NCBI GenBank assembly: GCA_905178155.1
Contig: CAJINV010000001.1
Span: 858,637-922,636, forward strand
Direction: 5' to 3'
Length of the DNA stretch: 64,000 nt
Source: Amoebophrya sp. A120
Taxonomy: Eukaryota; Sar; Dinophyceae; Syndiniales; Amoebophryaceae
Shown one piece after another: positions 31,441-44,614 of this stretch. Every line of letters begins with the position of its first letter. Position 1 is the first letter of the stretch. The notes beneath the pieces are model-generated. The model ran no database searches. It saw only the letters and a list, made by a program, of their open reading frames with translations, and was not told the origin of the DNA. The translations under genes and the position numbers were made by a program.

Positions 31441-32593
31441 TCACCTGCAACAAGGATCACCATGACCCCTAGTAGACCTAACCGTGCTATTTCGCGCACA
31501 CCAGGCGACCACAGATATTCGTGTGAAAGGGGAGGTCGACGCATCAACAGCTGTTGGTACTTCATTGTCCACGCCTGCTACCCGTAGGTCTGGTACGCCA
31601 TGCTCCAGCACTTTGTTCACAACCGTATCGAAAATAAGCACGTCGCCGTTGTTTTGCAACAAGTTCAAATTGAACAGATCTTGATTGTTGTGCAAGGCAC
31701 TTCTACCAGTGGTCACTCCAGAACTACTTCGCAACGGGCGGAACGCAACGTCCCGTGCGGCGCCAAAGGTGGCGGCAATAGTGATCTCCTCCTGGATTCC
31801 CGTCGGCTCGTGCACACAGTGCGAGTCCTGGTGGAAGGGCTTGTAGTCACTGTCCTTGTAAAAATTCACGCGTTTTTCCAGCACTCGGACGTCAATATCC
31901 CAAAGAAAAAAGCTGGCAGGTCATATTTGTAATGCGAAAATAAATACACAAGAAAATCTGCATTGCATATCCGAAGCAGCATGCTATGGGGCCGCCCATG
32001 GCAAGTCTTTCATTTCTGTGTATTTATTTTTGCATTACAAATATGCCCTGCCAGCTTTTTTCTGTGGGATAGTCAAAGCGCCTTTCCCAGTCGCGGAATA
32101 AAGCTTCAAGCATCTCCATCGCAGCGGGTTTCGACCTGTTATCCGCGGATTTACTGTTCTCGAGCTTGTCTAAATCCAGCTTGTGATGGCAGCTCCACGG
32201 GATAACAGGATTGCCTTCAGAAATTCTTGATTCTGTCTGCGCCGAAACGAGCAAGTCAAAACAGTCCCGGGCGTCAGCGTCTTCGTAGTACCCGGGAAGC
32301 AGAATGATTTCACCCAAACCGATTGGCCACGACGAAACGCTTTCGACGGTATCCTGATGATCGGGAGATGAGCTACAAGGCTTCGGCCTACTTCTGTCGC
32401 ACCTCCTCAGCTGCTCCCTGTGTATGACGCGCAAACGCAACTGCGGCGGTTGCTTTTTTTCGTTCCACCAAGCCCAACAGCTTTTGCAGAAGTACTTGTC
32501 CCGCCAAGACGCCCCGTCTGTTGTCTCCGCGGGACACCAGGCGCATTTTTGGACCGGTGGCTGGATTCTTGTGGGGGAAAATTGTTCTGGCAT
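31441..32593 (-). CDS. AlkB-like 2OG-Fe(II) dioxygenase
   Basis: Exon 1 32593-32072 and exon 2 31890-31441 (972 nt, 323 residues) around one family-8 introner. The N-terminus has a possible treble-clef zinc site (CAWC...FCKSC near residues 18-41). The dioxygenase core shows FYKDSDYKPFHQDSH with the iron ligands His194 and Asp196, ITIAATFGAARDVAFR (the family's ISFG..R.F..R), GDVLIFDT...LEHGVP with His271, and TRISVVAWCAR with the 2-oxoglutarate-binding Arg. This is the order of ALKBH2/3-type nucleic-acid demethylases, which oxidise methyl groups off DNA or RNA bases; the actual substrate is unknown. The junction between exons lies 20 residues before the iron site. ATG 32593 is the first in frame. 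Confidence 0.8.
31896..32071. mobile_element. Introner, family 8 (AlkB-like gene)
   Basis: 176 bp with TIRs of about 55 bp (tatcccaaagaaaaaagctg / cagcttttttctgtgggata and inward). Direct repeat GTCAA (31891-31895, 32072-32076). Excision joins ERRFD to VRVLEKR in frame. Confidence 0.93.
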
Positions 32594-33339
32594 CTTTGTT
32601 GAAATTCGAGTAATAAAATATACACAGAAGTTCAACTACATGGCGTCAAACCAGTGCGAACGCGAAGAATTTGAGTCTAGAATTAGAGCCAACAAAGCTA
32701 ATTCCAATTTTGAAACTGAAGCGTTTACCACGACCCGTCTGAGAGGTCACACTACACCAGAATGAACCGCACACACGACAAACAAAGGTTGGTGATGTCG
32801 GTTTTACATGACGATAAACAAAAAGACAAATGCTCGGTACGCACGTCGACGTCCATTCGACAATCATATATCTTCCATTTGATTTTACTTTATTTTCGTT
32901 TCCGTGCGTCGTGGTCGCGTCGCAACACCTTACAATCACGACCGAAAAATCGCGATGCCAGAAGAAACAAGGTGCCCGGAACACCTGCTACAAGCGCGGC
33001 TGCAGAGGCAAACATGACGAGAGCTCCCTGTCTGCGTGTTGTATGTAACCATTGTCACACATGGCGTGGATCATGTTGTCGTTGTTGTAGAGCCCCGTGC
33101 TGTCCATATCCTCTTTGACTTTTGTTTTTGCTTTTCTCGTCGCTTACCGGAAAAATAAACTGACTAGATCGCATGTGGTTGCAGGGACAGTCGCGGTGCC
33201 CGGGCAGACAGACTTCTTAAGAAGCGAATCACCACCATGACTTTGCTTTCTACGAATACACGTGATCATTGCGCAGTGACTTCTTCGGTTTAGCGGAAAT
33301 TTGCGTTACTGTAGATCTCATCATCATGATGATCTATCT
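32594..33339. other. Intergenic, nothing recognised
   Basis: No supported gene on either strand; short ORFs only. Confidence 0.5.
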
Positions 33340-35039
33340 TCATGCCCCACTCCGCGCCTCCAAAATCGCTTCCTCCAGCGAGCCGTCTCGCACGGCTTCG
33401 TTGATAATGTCCAAACCGCCGATGAGTTCCCCCTTGATGTAGAGCTGCGGATAGGTCGGCCAATTGCTGTACTCCTTCAACTTTTGCCTGACCCACTCGT
33501 CGGTCAAAATGTCGAAGGTGTTGTACCCGGTTCTTCCGCAATACTCGTCCAGAACCGCCACTGCCTTCCGGCTGAACCCGCACTTCGGGTTACCCGGGTT
33601 GCCCTTCATAAACAGCATGACGGTAGACTGGTTCAACAAAGGCTCGAGTCTGTGCTTCATCTCCAGCTCATCTGGGGATAAGTTGTCCGGATTATTTTCA
33701 TCTTCTTCGGGGGTAGAAGTTTTGAGGAGCTCCATTAACGACCCGTCGTCAGCCATTTCCTTCATGACGTCTAAACCACCCTGCAGTTCCGCATGAACGT
33801 AAAGCTGCGGGTACGTCGGCCACGCAGAATATTTCTTCAGGCCCTGGTGGGGATATGGAGAGTTTTTGGTTTGGTTAGAAGTACTGGCCCGGACCATGGC
33901 AGTACCAGTAGATGAGAAGACATCAAGGTATGGAGATACGATCAATTTTTTCTTTCAAAAAAATCCTGAGTATTAACCACGACAAACACAGACTGAACTC
34001 GTATTTCTATTTGGTGTCCTCGCGGTAAGTTGTGCTATCTTTCGAAAGGCTATGTACTGTAACATCAAACATATTGTTGTACCTGCCTAATCTCCTCGTC
34101 TTGTAGGATATCGAAGGTCGCGTAGGCTTTTTCTCCGATGAGATCGTTCAGCAGTGCCACCGCCTTCTTCGAAAACCCGCACTTCGGCTGGTCCTTGTTG
34201 CCCTTCATGAATAAGACAACTTTCTCCTTGGAAATCTCCGCAGCGCACCGCGTGTCTAAAGCCGGATCTCCCGTGGTGCGGGAGCTGCTAGAGGTGGATC
34301 CCCCTGCAGATAGCGTGGAACCTGCGGCGGCTCCTGGGGTAGTTGGGGAAGTAACTTCTGCCAGTTCCAACTTTTCTCGGGGATACCTGGGGTTTGTCAC
34401 CGTTCTAGTCGAGGAGGGTTTATCGTTAGCTGCTGCTCGGGAAGAGGGAAAAAAGAAACTGGTTTTGTTGCTGCTGGATGATAAAGATGTTGAATAAAAC
34501 ACGTGCCCCAACGCCTCCGCATGCAGAATGATCTGCGGAACGTTTGCCCCCGTGACCAATCCCCCACCAGATTGCTCCTGAAACGAAGCCGCTGCACGAC
34601 CCGTCGTACTACTACCTCCTGGTCCACCTCTTTCGAGGAACACGACAGCGGGGAGGTGAGTGATTCGGGCTTTCACCTTTTTCTGCACCCAGTCCAATTC
34701 CTTCTCGGAAGAAAGCTTTAGAGAAAACGCCGACAGAGTTGTCCTGCGTATATTTCTACTCTTTGAAGTTGATGCTGTACTAGCTGCAGCAGAACTTTTC
34801 CTCGGTAGTCTGGAAACCACGCTCTCGCACTGCGCTCTCGCGCCAGCCGCGCAGTTGGCCGTCCAGAGTATCAGAACCGCGAGGTCGCTTTTTTCGGCTT
34901 TTTCTTCAAACTCCGCTTCGCCATTTGTTAGCGGGAGGATTTGCACGAAAGCCCGGCTTCCAGCAGTATCCTGTTCGTCTTCGGTGTCAGAGCCGCTGTC
35001 AGCGGCAGTCGAATCTCTCCCGAGAAGCCAAGACAACAT
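33340..35039 (-). CDS. GLRX3: PICOT/GLRX3-type multidomain glutaredoxin
   Basis: Exon 1 35039-34083 and exon 2 33843-33340 joined by a GT-AG intron (GTACAAC donor, CCACCAG acceptor), 1461 nt, 486 residues. Order: a thioredoxin-like domain near 30-150 in which the usual WC..C site is degenerate (LWTANCAAG); a Ser/Thr-rich linker; a first monothiol glutaredoxin with KCGFSKKAV near 289, spanning the intron ([11 protein letters not shown] then [16 protein letters not shown]); and a second with KCGFSRKAV near 407 and [19 protein letters not shown]. Trx-Grx-Grx is the PICOT/Grx3 layout; such proteins bind [2Fe-2S] clusters with glutathione and serve cytosolic iron-sulfur and iron regulation. ATG 35039 is the first in frame. 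No introner. Confidence 0.88.
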
Positions 35040-36108
35040 GTTTTCAGGTAGTCCTTTCGCGTCGTTAGCGTTAGGGGTGGGGTTACCGTACACTTTATTT
35101 CTTTTCAAGAAATTATCGCAATAAACCAAAGCGTGTCAAAAAGCAGCTAAGAGTGCTTGATGCGTCGCGACACTGCTCTCTGCCATATATCACTTCGAAA
35201 AAGTTCGAGTATGAAGGGGTGCTGTGATCGGAAAAAATATAAAGGTCCCACACGGTCTCGGTCGCTGCGGTTCAAATTTGTCAAACGAGAAAACTCAAAC
35301 AATGGATCGCAAAAAAAAGTGCGAGCCTGATGGCCAATTACTTTGTCCGTTGGAGATCGAGATCTTCGTTTTCTTTCGTACGAATAAAATACCGAGGTAC
35401 AAGAGCATTTTGGTTTCTAACACTACTGGATCTGTTATCCTTGTGTCATCAGGATTAAGCACGAACAAAACGCGAGCCTGGACCGGAAGATTTGAACTTA
35501 TAGTTCAGGAGGAGTTCGTTTTCGTTTTGATTTGATTTGATATTGATTCCATATCCGTCATCCACATGTTGCTTTCGTGCATTACTTCCGTTTTGACATT
35601 AAGAGTTGGAGTGTCTTTGAGCCATGCGTTTCCGCGACTCTTGGCTGACTTTGCCTACGACTACAACCTGATCTGGCTTATACTCGAAATTTTCCAATTT
35701 CTTCGAAACAATCCTATCATAATCTTACATTTTAAGTGCTGGGCCCAAGCGCATCTTGCCTCCGCAGATGCAGGGCAACCCTATATTTTTTTTTGAAAAT
35801 TCAAGATGAAGATGAAAACATTCCGCTTCCAAGAAGTGGCTCTTTTCAAATCAAAGACATACGGAGAGCTGATTCTGATTGATGAGATTTCTATAAATTC
35901 TTCAACATAACAAACTTACCGGATCATTGTAAAAACATTGGCAGCAATGACATCACCATCTTCCTCACCCTCATCTTATGAACAAAACCTACATCTGTCT
36001 GTCTGTATTCTCAACAAAAAAAATCGTGTAACGTAAGTACTTTCAGTCCGTCTATTTCAATTTCTTCACTACGCAGTACCGAGTGTGACGAATAACAATC
36101 TTTATCGC
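35040..36108. other. Intergenic, nothing recognised
   Basis: AT-rich; plus-strand ORFs of 76-103 codons have no recognisable features. Confidence 0.5.
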
Positions 36109-39100
36109 CTAGTTTTTGATGGCTTTGAGTTTCAGCGACAGCGAGTCGGGCTCGTCCGATACCATAATGAGTGCGAGGCCGAAGCAAATGGGCACCAAAC
36201 CGTACAGCGCCTCTCCGGGAAGCTGCAAGAGGTGCTTGCCAGTCTCGCCGTCCTTGGGGTTGAACCTGATATTTATTGGGAATAGCGATAGCCAGCACAT
36301 CATCTTACTTGCATTTCTGCAGCAAATTCTGCGACTAAATGCCCTTAGAAAAGCGAAACGCAACGCCTGCAATCCGTCAACGAGCGAGTTGTATGAAAAT
36401 CTACCCCGCCTCAATGAGTCCCGCCGTGAAAAGCATGGAGGCTGCAGTCTGCAGGACGGAATAAAACGCCACCTTCGACGCCGCTACCCGTGCAACCGCC
36501 CAGTTTTGAATCGCGTAGCAGGTGATCCCCGGCACAAACACCAGCCAGAGCACCAACCAAAGGCTGGGCAGGCGCCAGGGGTGCTGCATGCACTCCTTCT
36601 CGGCGGCGCACAGCTCGTGCAGCAACGTTGGCGCATGCCCATCGTTTACGAGAATCGCGAAAGCCTGAAGGGAATTCATATTTTTATTCTTGAGCGCATG
36701 CGTGAAGATGAACAAATAATCGGCAACAGCTCCTTATGCATCTAAACCTAAAAATTCCTAAAAAAGCGAGAAGAAGAAAGGCAAAAAAAACAATTTTTAC
36801 CAGCGACAGCACAGACGCACACACGTAGGAGTAGACGGTGATTTCTAGAGGCGTGAAGTGCTTCAGCAAACTTTTGCTGCCCACAATGTACATCGCGCCG
36901 CCAAGGTCGTTGAGCAGGAAGAGCCCGCACGCCACCAACGGCGGGGAGGACGCGAGGAGTGCCAGAAAGGTCGTGGGCACGGTGCTGTCGCTTTGGTCCT
37001 TCAACTTGTCGCGAATGAGCAGTTTCTGTTCTTCTTTTTCCTTGTTCAGAACGACGTCTTTATTCGCCTTCGCCGCTTTGCTGGACTTCTGCGCAAGTTT
37101 GGACTGTACGATCTCGACCGCCGTGGGAAGAACCTGTTGCTGCGGATCCTGCTTCTGGTTCTGCTGCTGCTCTTGCGCAATCAGGTTCTTGTCGTCCATC
37201 TGATAGGGTGAATCTTCATTTACTCCGCCGATATTCAACATTTCACCTCCTGCACGAGCGACGCGGCCTGTTGCGGCTGGGCCTTGCTTCATCACTGTTG
37301 TAGTCGCCGCAGCTGCAGGGGCTGTGCCCTGCTGCTCAGGCGCCGGGAATGTGTTGTTCAACGCACTACGCTGTTCGAACGTGAACGTGAGCTCCCGGTT
37401 CAAGCGCTGTAGCGGCTTCTTCGCACTGATATCCTCCAATCCCATGGTCCTTTCGACTTGCAATTCATCAGGGGAATCCGGCACCGCCGCCGTCCCGTTT
37501 CCACCGTCAAAACCCAAAGCGGGGTTGGGTGAAGCATCTGGCAAGTGAACTCGTTCATTATTTGTTCCAACGTTTATTTGTTGGTGCTCGTCCTGCTGCT
37601 GCTGCTGCTGCTGCGAGTTCGGGTTTTCCCTGCGCGTCGCATCGAGGATAAGGTCGGGTCCCGCCGGGTTGTTCCGTTGAACAAAAGAAGCATCTTCTTC
37701 TTCACCTCCGAAGCTCCTATCAGCGAACCCTTTATTTTCATCCCGTCGCCGGGCGGCCGATTTCATTGCGCGAAGTTGTTGCAGCAACGAGAGCCACTTT
37801 TCCTTTTGCTTTTCGCGCGCCTCACGGTCAATTTCGGTTTCCCGCAAGTTATTAAACGTGTTGCTGTTCGTAATTTCCTCGACTTGTAAAAAGCTCGTCG
37901 TGGTACTACCTTCAGGAAGCGATCGCGATGCGGATGCCGCTTTCCTATTATCGTTATCCAGCAATGAGGACGTCGAAAAGCTTTCCATTTCCGATTGCTC
38001 GGAAGAGGAAGAGCCCGAGCCGTCTGGGGAACCACTACTTCCACCATTCGTCACCGGCGAGGAGGAAGATTTCGCGTTGTCGAGCACGTTCTGGAATTCG
38101 CGCACGAGCTTGCGCTTTTGCTTGTCCGTGAACATGGGACGGCGCTGCAGCAGGGAATTCATGGCTTGATACGGTTTGCTGTTCGTGTTCGTGTTCGTGT
38201 TCATCTTCAGTTGTTGGGAAAGCAAATCCTGCTGCTCGTTCATTACGTCATTGTGCAAGCCCGTAATTTCCCCGCGTTCTGCCAGTAGTTCATCTTCGAG
38301 ATTTTTCTGACCTGCGGGACGAGAACTTGCGAGATGAGCAGTCGTGTCGTAGCCGGGGTCATCATCTCCTCTCGGCACAGTCCCCTCGGACGACGTCCTC
38401 CACGCGGCTCCTTCACGTCGATGGGACAAGCCATCCGCTTCATTTTCTCCCGCAACTTCCTCTTGCCGCGCAGCTTGTTCGGCGCCGTTGTCATCTTCTA
38501 ATGCCAACTCACTGCCTCGACGCCCGTTCTGAAGATCTTGACTCATTTTCTGACTTGTTTGACCAACCGAAGCTGCGTTCTTGTTCTTCATCCCGCGCTG
38601 GTCGTGCTGCTGTTCACTACTCATCTTCTTCGTGTCGACCATGTAAGACAGCAGTTCGCGCTCTAACTCGTCCATCTGCTGGTCACCTTCTTTCCGCAAC
38701 GTCTGCTCCACATGTTGCTCCTGTAGTTCGACGTCCTGGCGGCGGGAATTCATCTCGAGCTCCGGCATTTTCTGCAGCTCCACCCCTGCAGCAACTTTTC
38801 GATCGGGATTGTGTGGTTGTTCCTGACCTTGTTCCACCAACTCAGGCATCCCTGCAGAAGGAGGCGCTCGGGAGGTCTTGCGCGCTCCTGGTTCTGTCAC
38901 TGTCTCAAGAGCAGCCTTTTCTGCACCCGCGCCGGCCGCAACTCCGGAGCCTGTGGTCTTTGCTGTTGTAGACGGGTCGTGGGCCGGCATTTTTGCATCC
39001 ACGTTGTGGGCAGTCACTGCTGGTGGTGAAGATGCAACAGATGAAGGGGCCACCGCGAAGGCGATGCTAGTGGTCTTTTTAATATTTTTCGGGTGAGGAC

Positions 39101-41333
39101 CACCTTCATGCAATCCCGCTGCGAGTTGGACAGCACCTCGCTCCACCAAGTGGTCCAATGCAGGAGTTCCAGAAGCGACCGTCGCGGCACTTGCAGCAGC
39201 GGCCGTGCTCTTCTGCGATTTCGGCGTGACGAAGATCGCAGGGCGGCGGTGGAAAAAAAAACCGCTCAGCTCGTCGCTGCTGCGGAAAATCATGTAGGTC
39301 GCGCCGATGATGCCCAGCAAGATCCCCACCACCTTCGGGACGGTGATGCGCTCGGTGCGCACGATACAGCTGGTGATAAACAGGGTGCAAATGGGGCACC
39401 AGGGCTGAAACGCGGTCCCAATCACCGCCCCGGCGGGCCCGTACACCTTCACGCCCAGAATGCAAAACATCTGCGCAGCCCAGAGACAGGTGGCCACCGG
39501 CGCGATGTGGATGATTTTTCCGAAGTTCGACAGCGGGTGCGGCCGGGGAGAGTAGTTATTTGCGGAAGCGACGAGGCCCCCTGGAGGAGCTCCTCCTCGT
39601 CGGCCACTGTAGCTCTTGTAGGCATGTTGCACTAGTACTCCCCCGTTTTGATGTTCTTGCATGTTGAGCTCGTGCGCACGTTGCTGTTGCCCGCCAGGTG
39701 AGAACAGCGATAGCGCGTGTTGATCGTAACTGCCAGTGAAATCATCATCGTCAACATCACTCAACATCTCCTGTCCGTCCCAATGAATCCTGTCCACACC
39801 GTGGTCGTGCCGATTCTTGATACCACTATGTTGGCCCGTCGTCTCGGAGTTGTCCCACCGCACGCGCGACAAAAGTTGGTGGCCCCCGCGGCCGATGCCA
39901 CCACTCCTTCCCCGCGTCTGAATCTGATTCGCGGCCTCCGGATCTGCGAGGAAATCCTCGTCGTCGTCGTCGTCATCCTCGATAAAATCCTGGTTCATTG
40001 CATTCGGGTCAAACCGCGCAATGCCGATGTGATCGCTCTCCTCGGTGAGTAGGATCTCTTCGCCATCCTGCGGGAGGAGAGAAGAACTCCGATCTTCGTC
40101 GTAGGCGGGTGCAAGGATGGTGGTGCCGCGGCTTCGGCTGCGGTTGTCCTCGCGGTTTGTTGTAATCTTATTCCGTGCAGATGCACTTGCCGATCGACCT
40201 CGGTAGTTGCAGTTCTCCTTCTGCTCGTCGTGGATAACGTGGCCGTAGCGCGAAGAAGTACAACTAGAGCCCCCGCCAACTTCGGTGCGTTCCGGCGCGT
40301 CAGATTTTTCGTCGTCGTTCTTTTCCTCGAGGTTGTAGGTGGAAGTTCTTGCGCCGCTAGTACCAAAAAACCGCCCGCCCTGTGGAAATGATGTTTGTTG
40401 ACCGTGGTACAACGGTTGCGCTTCTTCCCGATTTTGGCCCCCCTCGTCCACCAGCTGCTGCACGTCGTCATGAAGCCGGCGGCCCCGCCCCTGCTCGTCT
40501 GTGAAAAGAACTCGGTCGTCCCTCGAGCTCGGTCGCCGCCGATCATTCCCGGAGGTTCGTCCCTTCGGCGCTGCTCCAATGGACGACGACCGATTATACG
40601 CTCGCGCAGAAGTTGTAGAGCTGTAAACGGCGTGGTATCCGGGGCTGCCTCTGCGCGTCGTCCGATGCTGCCCGGCAGCACTTGTCGGCGGGGAAGATGC
40701 CAGCGTGTGCGATGACCGGCACCGACCGGCGGCCAAATTACGGTGCGCATCGTTGCTCCCTTGCAGCTGCATTTTAAACGAACTACTGCCAACTCGGCCG
40801 AATCGTTTCTGACTGCGTCCAAAGCCGCGGAAATTTTCCCCTCTGTTCATTGTAGAGCCTGATGCCGGCGACTCACTTCCGTCGTACCGGTCCAAGCAGT
40901 GCTGGTGGTTTTTCGAGGAGTGCTTGACAACGGTAACGCGGTCATCTGCGCTGTCTTCCGCGTAGTTGCCCTTGCCGCCATTATCATTTTCATGATCTTC
41001 CGGGTAGTACAGAAATGTACTAGAGGTGCCGTTCTTCATACCATTCCCCGCTCCTGCGCCTTTGCTGTTTTTCCGGCTGTTGCTGTTCTCGCCTCCACCG
41101 GGCTTGTAGCTTCCGCCCCCTCGCGCGAGCCCACCCGGTTGGGAGGAGAGGTACCACAGGTAGAGGCAGAGCACCACGGCCGCGCCCGCCTCGCGAGCGA
41201 GACAGAGCGTGAGTGGGTTCAAATTGGGCAGGAACAGCTTGTACAAGACCATAGACACCCCGAACAGGCACTGTTGGAGGACCAGCCCGGCGTGCGCAGT
41301 ATACACCTCTCCGCAGCACCACGACATCTTCAT
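36109..41333 (-). CDS. EamA/DMT-family transporter with giant insert
   Basis: Exons 41333-36801, 36664-36405 and 36265-36109 joined by two GT-AG introns (4950 nt, 1649 residues). Residues 10-65 form the first two membrane spans (LVLQQCLFGVSMVLYKLF, AGAAVVLCLYLWYL); residues about 615-720 add a core with GPAGAVIGTAFQPWCPICTL and VVGILLGIIGATYMIF, typical of EamA domains; the second half (VACGLFLLNDLGGAMYIVGS, ITVYSYVCASVLSLV, VPGITCYAIQNWAVARV, VPICFGLALIMVSD) lies after 1450. DMT carriers of this plan export small metabolites. What is odd is that two hydrophilic blocks, about 550 and 730 residues, rich in Gln, Ser, Glu and Asn, interrupt the spans. They have no introner. Substrate and membrane unknown. 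Confidence 0.78.
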
Positions 41334-41947
41334 GCATAGCGGGAGCGGTTTACCGTTACCGAAGTGGTCGAAACATATTAATTCAGTCTATGGAATCTTG
41401 TTCGCGTGGAAAGCTTCAGACGACAATTAAGCCGCGGAATTCATGGCGATGGATTGGAGGTTTCTAGAAAATTACTTCACCTGCAGCAGGAACTACTTAG
41501 GTGACCACGCGTGCCCAATTTGTTATCTTTACTGCTCTGTGAGGTTTCCTCTTCGCCCCTCTACTGCACAACTCACGAAGGCTGCTTCAACATTTTTCCC
41601 ATACAACACACTAGCGGCTAGTAGCCGCCACCCCCTCCTCTATGGCACCCTGAAAACTGCTCCCAAATAGCACGGGCAGTTGGAATACAAACAAGAAACG
41701 CAATTTCTATGAACAGACAACATAGGTATCAGATTGCACACGTGTGGTGAAATATCGGTCTGGAAACCTCCAGCGCTTTATGTTCATTTGGATCGTCATC
41801 ACCCCGTGTGCGTGTGGTGGTAAAAGACAGAAGAACTTCTGCGCCTCATCTCCAGAGGCAACACACAGGTTGTACGACTCAGATTCAAATCGAAACGCAA
41901 ATAAGTTACGAACCTGCCGGCGCCACCTGCGCACATCAATTCTTGAC
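41334..41947. other. Intergenic, nothing recognised
   Basis: No supported gene or repeat. Confidence 0.5.
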
Positions 41948-43541
41948 TCACAAGTTGATTTTCGCCGCCCCCTGTTTCCCGTCCTCGTAGGCGGTCTTTT
42001 TGCTACCACTTCCGGCGACCACCATGCCGAGAGCAGGCCCGTTCTGTTGTTGTCCTGCCGGAAGATGTTGGTCCGGCTTCAACGCACGAGGTGGCGCAGG
42101 AACAACGGCAGCTGTAGTACTCGCACCGTCCTCTCCCGCAACCACCTCTTGTTGCTCCACGTCCATTTCCGAGCCCGCCGGCTCGGACGCCGCCGCCGCC
42201 GTCGCCGCCTGCTGCTGCGCCCGCTCGTGCTTTCGCTTCCACAGTTCGAGCAGGAAATGCCGCTCCGTGGTGGTGATGTCGCGACTGTCAATTTTTTCCA
42301 ACCGCGACGCGGAGAGAATCAGAGGCTCCTGGTACTTTTTGTCGGCCACGGTACAGGGGTTCGGGTGGATGGTCAGGATGGTCAACTCATTTGCCGGCAA
42401 CTGCTCTACCACCGCGGGCAGGTTGTCAATTTCGTTGTGCTCGCAGTGCAAACTCTTCAAATTGCGCAGGCAGCTCAGCGCGGACAAGTCCAGGAGCCGG
42501 CAGTGGGTGACGTCCAGAAATTCCAGGGAGTGCGCGACGCCCGAGAGCCGCAACGTGGTCAGAAAGGGGTTTCGGGAAAGCGACAGCCACGAAAGCCGGT
42601 CGGCGCGTGTGAAGAACATGCGGTCCTGCGAAAAATCCAATTCTTCCAACTTGTTAGAACTCAAATTCAGCGTGCGGAGCTGCGCGGCTTCGATCACCAG
42701 CTTGCTTGGCTGCTGATGTTCTGTGTTACTTTTTTGCGAAGTAGTCGGACCAGGTTTCGCCGGCGGTACAACTGCTGCAGCCTCACTCGCCGTCGTCTCT
42801 CCACCAGCTGCGCCCTCTGTCGTTGACGTTCCTGCATCTGGGTCTTCCTCAGCAGCAGTTGTGCTTCCAGCATGCTCTTCCGCCTTTTCCCTATCCCTAC
42901 TCGCGTTGATTACTGCGCTGATCGCGTCTTTCTGTGCGGCGGAAAGGAATATTCGGTCCCAATCGAATCGATACAGGTCATTGTGCTGCAAGTACAGCAG
43001 TTCCAGCTTCAGCGGCAGAACGTCCACGCGGAGCAACGCATTTTCGTACGCGTACAAAACCCGCACATTCGGAAGTTGCTCGGCGAACGATTCACCAAAG
43101 CGCGTGATACCCAGCTCCTCGAGGTGCAGGTGCGAAATCCGCCGCAGCCACCCCTTTACGCTCTCGTCCTTCCCGCGCTTCACCTAAAGTTTGGTTTATG
43201 GTTTTGCTGTTCGTTGTTGAAGATCACTGAACATCTTCTCGCCATGCTTCCTCATGCAAGGGCGTCGGGCTAATTGGCATCATTGGGGAACAACCTCGTA
43301 GTACTACGTAGTACTACCACGTCATGGTCGTCACATCGCACTAGGTGCACTAAGATTCACAATTCCTCAAAAAAAAAACTACCGTGTTCACCCGTTTCTT
43401 CAGCATGGACATGGTCAGCGTCCGTGCGTCGATGGGCTGGATCGTAGTGTCTTGCACCTCAGTCATTTCCGAAGACCCGGATACCAAACTGGTCATCCCA
43501 GTCAACGGCTGCGTGCTCGTGATGCCACTGGTGTCCGTCAT
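41948..43541 (-). CDS. PPP1R42-like leucine-rich-repeat protein
   Basis: Exon 1 43541-43383 and exon 2 43183-41948 joined by a GT-AG intron in phase 0 (1395 nt, 464 residues). KKRVNTVKRGKDESVKGWLR then ISHLHLEELGITRF resembles the start of PPP1R42/TLLR proteins (basic, then ..CLKKITHI.F...I). SDS22-type leucine repeats follow: LPNVRVLYAYENALL, LELLYLQHNDL, then after an Ala/Glu-rich insert LRTLNLSSNKL, LSWLSLSRNPF, LEFLDVTHC, LKSLHCEHNEI, LTILTIHPNP, and an LRR cap-like tail (SRDITTTERHFLLELWKRKH). PPP1R42 regulates protein phosphatase 1 at basal bodies and flagella; other ciliary LRR proteins are alternatives. Low-complexity tail. Confidence 0.7.
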
Positions 43542-44353
43542 TGTTTCTGCGAGGTGGGTAAGGTGGAAATGACCACAGGCACGGTCCCTCGCCTCGCCAC
43601 AATTGCACCACGTTTCTCTGTCGGCAAAGAAAGCAATAGCTGCCCTTTTCTAGTGACGTCATTTGCAGTGATTTTGTTTCTGACGCTTGCAAACAGAAAT
43701 AAGCAACAAATCAGGACGCTCGTCTCAACGATAACCAAAGACACTCATAACTTGCACGGTGGCACGACGGTCAGATGATGCAAGAATTTCATTATTTCTG
43801 TAAATAAAGACGTAGCAGGCACTCGTTCTCTCACACCATCAGGTGGGTGCAAGCTCATACGGTGTTGCAATCCACCTATTTTTGTCTCGAGAGTCATAGG
43901 CAAAAAGAAAAGAGTCGTCATCGGGAAAACGCGCAGGGGGCTCTCGCAGAAAGTCGGCCTAGGCAGTGGACAAGGGTCTGGAATCTGATCGATCGATCCA
44001 TGTCCCCGTTGACCGGTTTTCTTCTTTCAGACCTTCTGATATACCATTACTACTTCATTGAAATTATACAGAGTCATTGTATCGAAATTCATCTTGAAAC
44101 AAAAAAAAACGCAGTTGCTTCTTGGAAACAACTGCCCCCACCTCGCGACTTCTATCTTTCCTTTCTCAAAGCAGCTTAAAAAACTTCGCGCCATGCTTTG
44201 GTGACGTCCAATTTTTCATCATACCCATACGGAAACATAAAAAACGCAATACTTTTTCACTTAGCTGGTTGCAAAAAAAAACTACGTACATACTTCGACC
44301 TCACCAAAAAGATGAACAAGCGACTACTATAAGAATCGCCTTCTCTACGACTC
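43542..44353. other. Intergenic, nothing recognised
   Basis: No supported gene; the 3' flank of the next gene with its downstream introner begins at 44354. Confidence 0.5.
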
Positions 44354-44606
44354 TATCAAATGCAAAAATGTCTGGGTCTGGAAGATTTTGAGATTTGTCA
44401 TGCTTGTCTGGCATGACCAAAAAGTTTGTGATGTGTGTCCAAGAAGAGACCCTTTTGCCTGTCATGCAAAAACGCAGTCTGTCATGCGAAAAACGCAACA
44501 CAAAGAAGCGCAGCTATTTCTCATGCTTGCCTGTGCATTACAGAGCATTCACTATTCCCAACGCAGCATTACAAGTTTCCAGACCCAGACATTTTTGCAA
44601 TGCATA
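44354..44606. mobile_element. Introner, family 1, just past a stop codon
   Basis: Family-1 TIRs; direct repeat GACTC (44349-44353, 44607-44611). It begins only 3 nt plus its repeat after the TAG at 44615-44617, so it appears to sit in a 3' untranslated region, the only one of the 23 outside coding sequence. Confidence 0.88.
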
Positions 44607-44614
44607 GACTCCTT

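Noticed and set aside
41744-42826. 360-codon plus-strand ORF
   Set aside because: It is the antisense shadow of the leucine-rich-repeat gene, which has clear motifs and splice sites.
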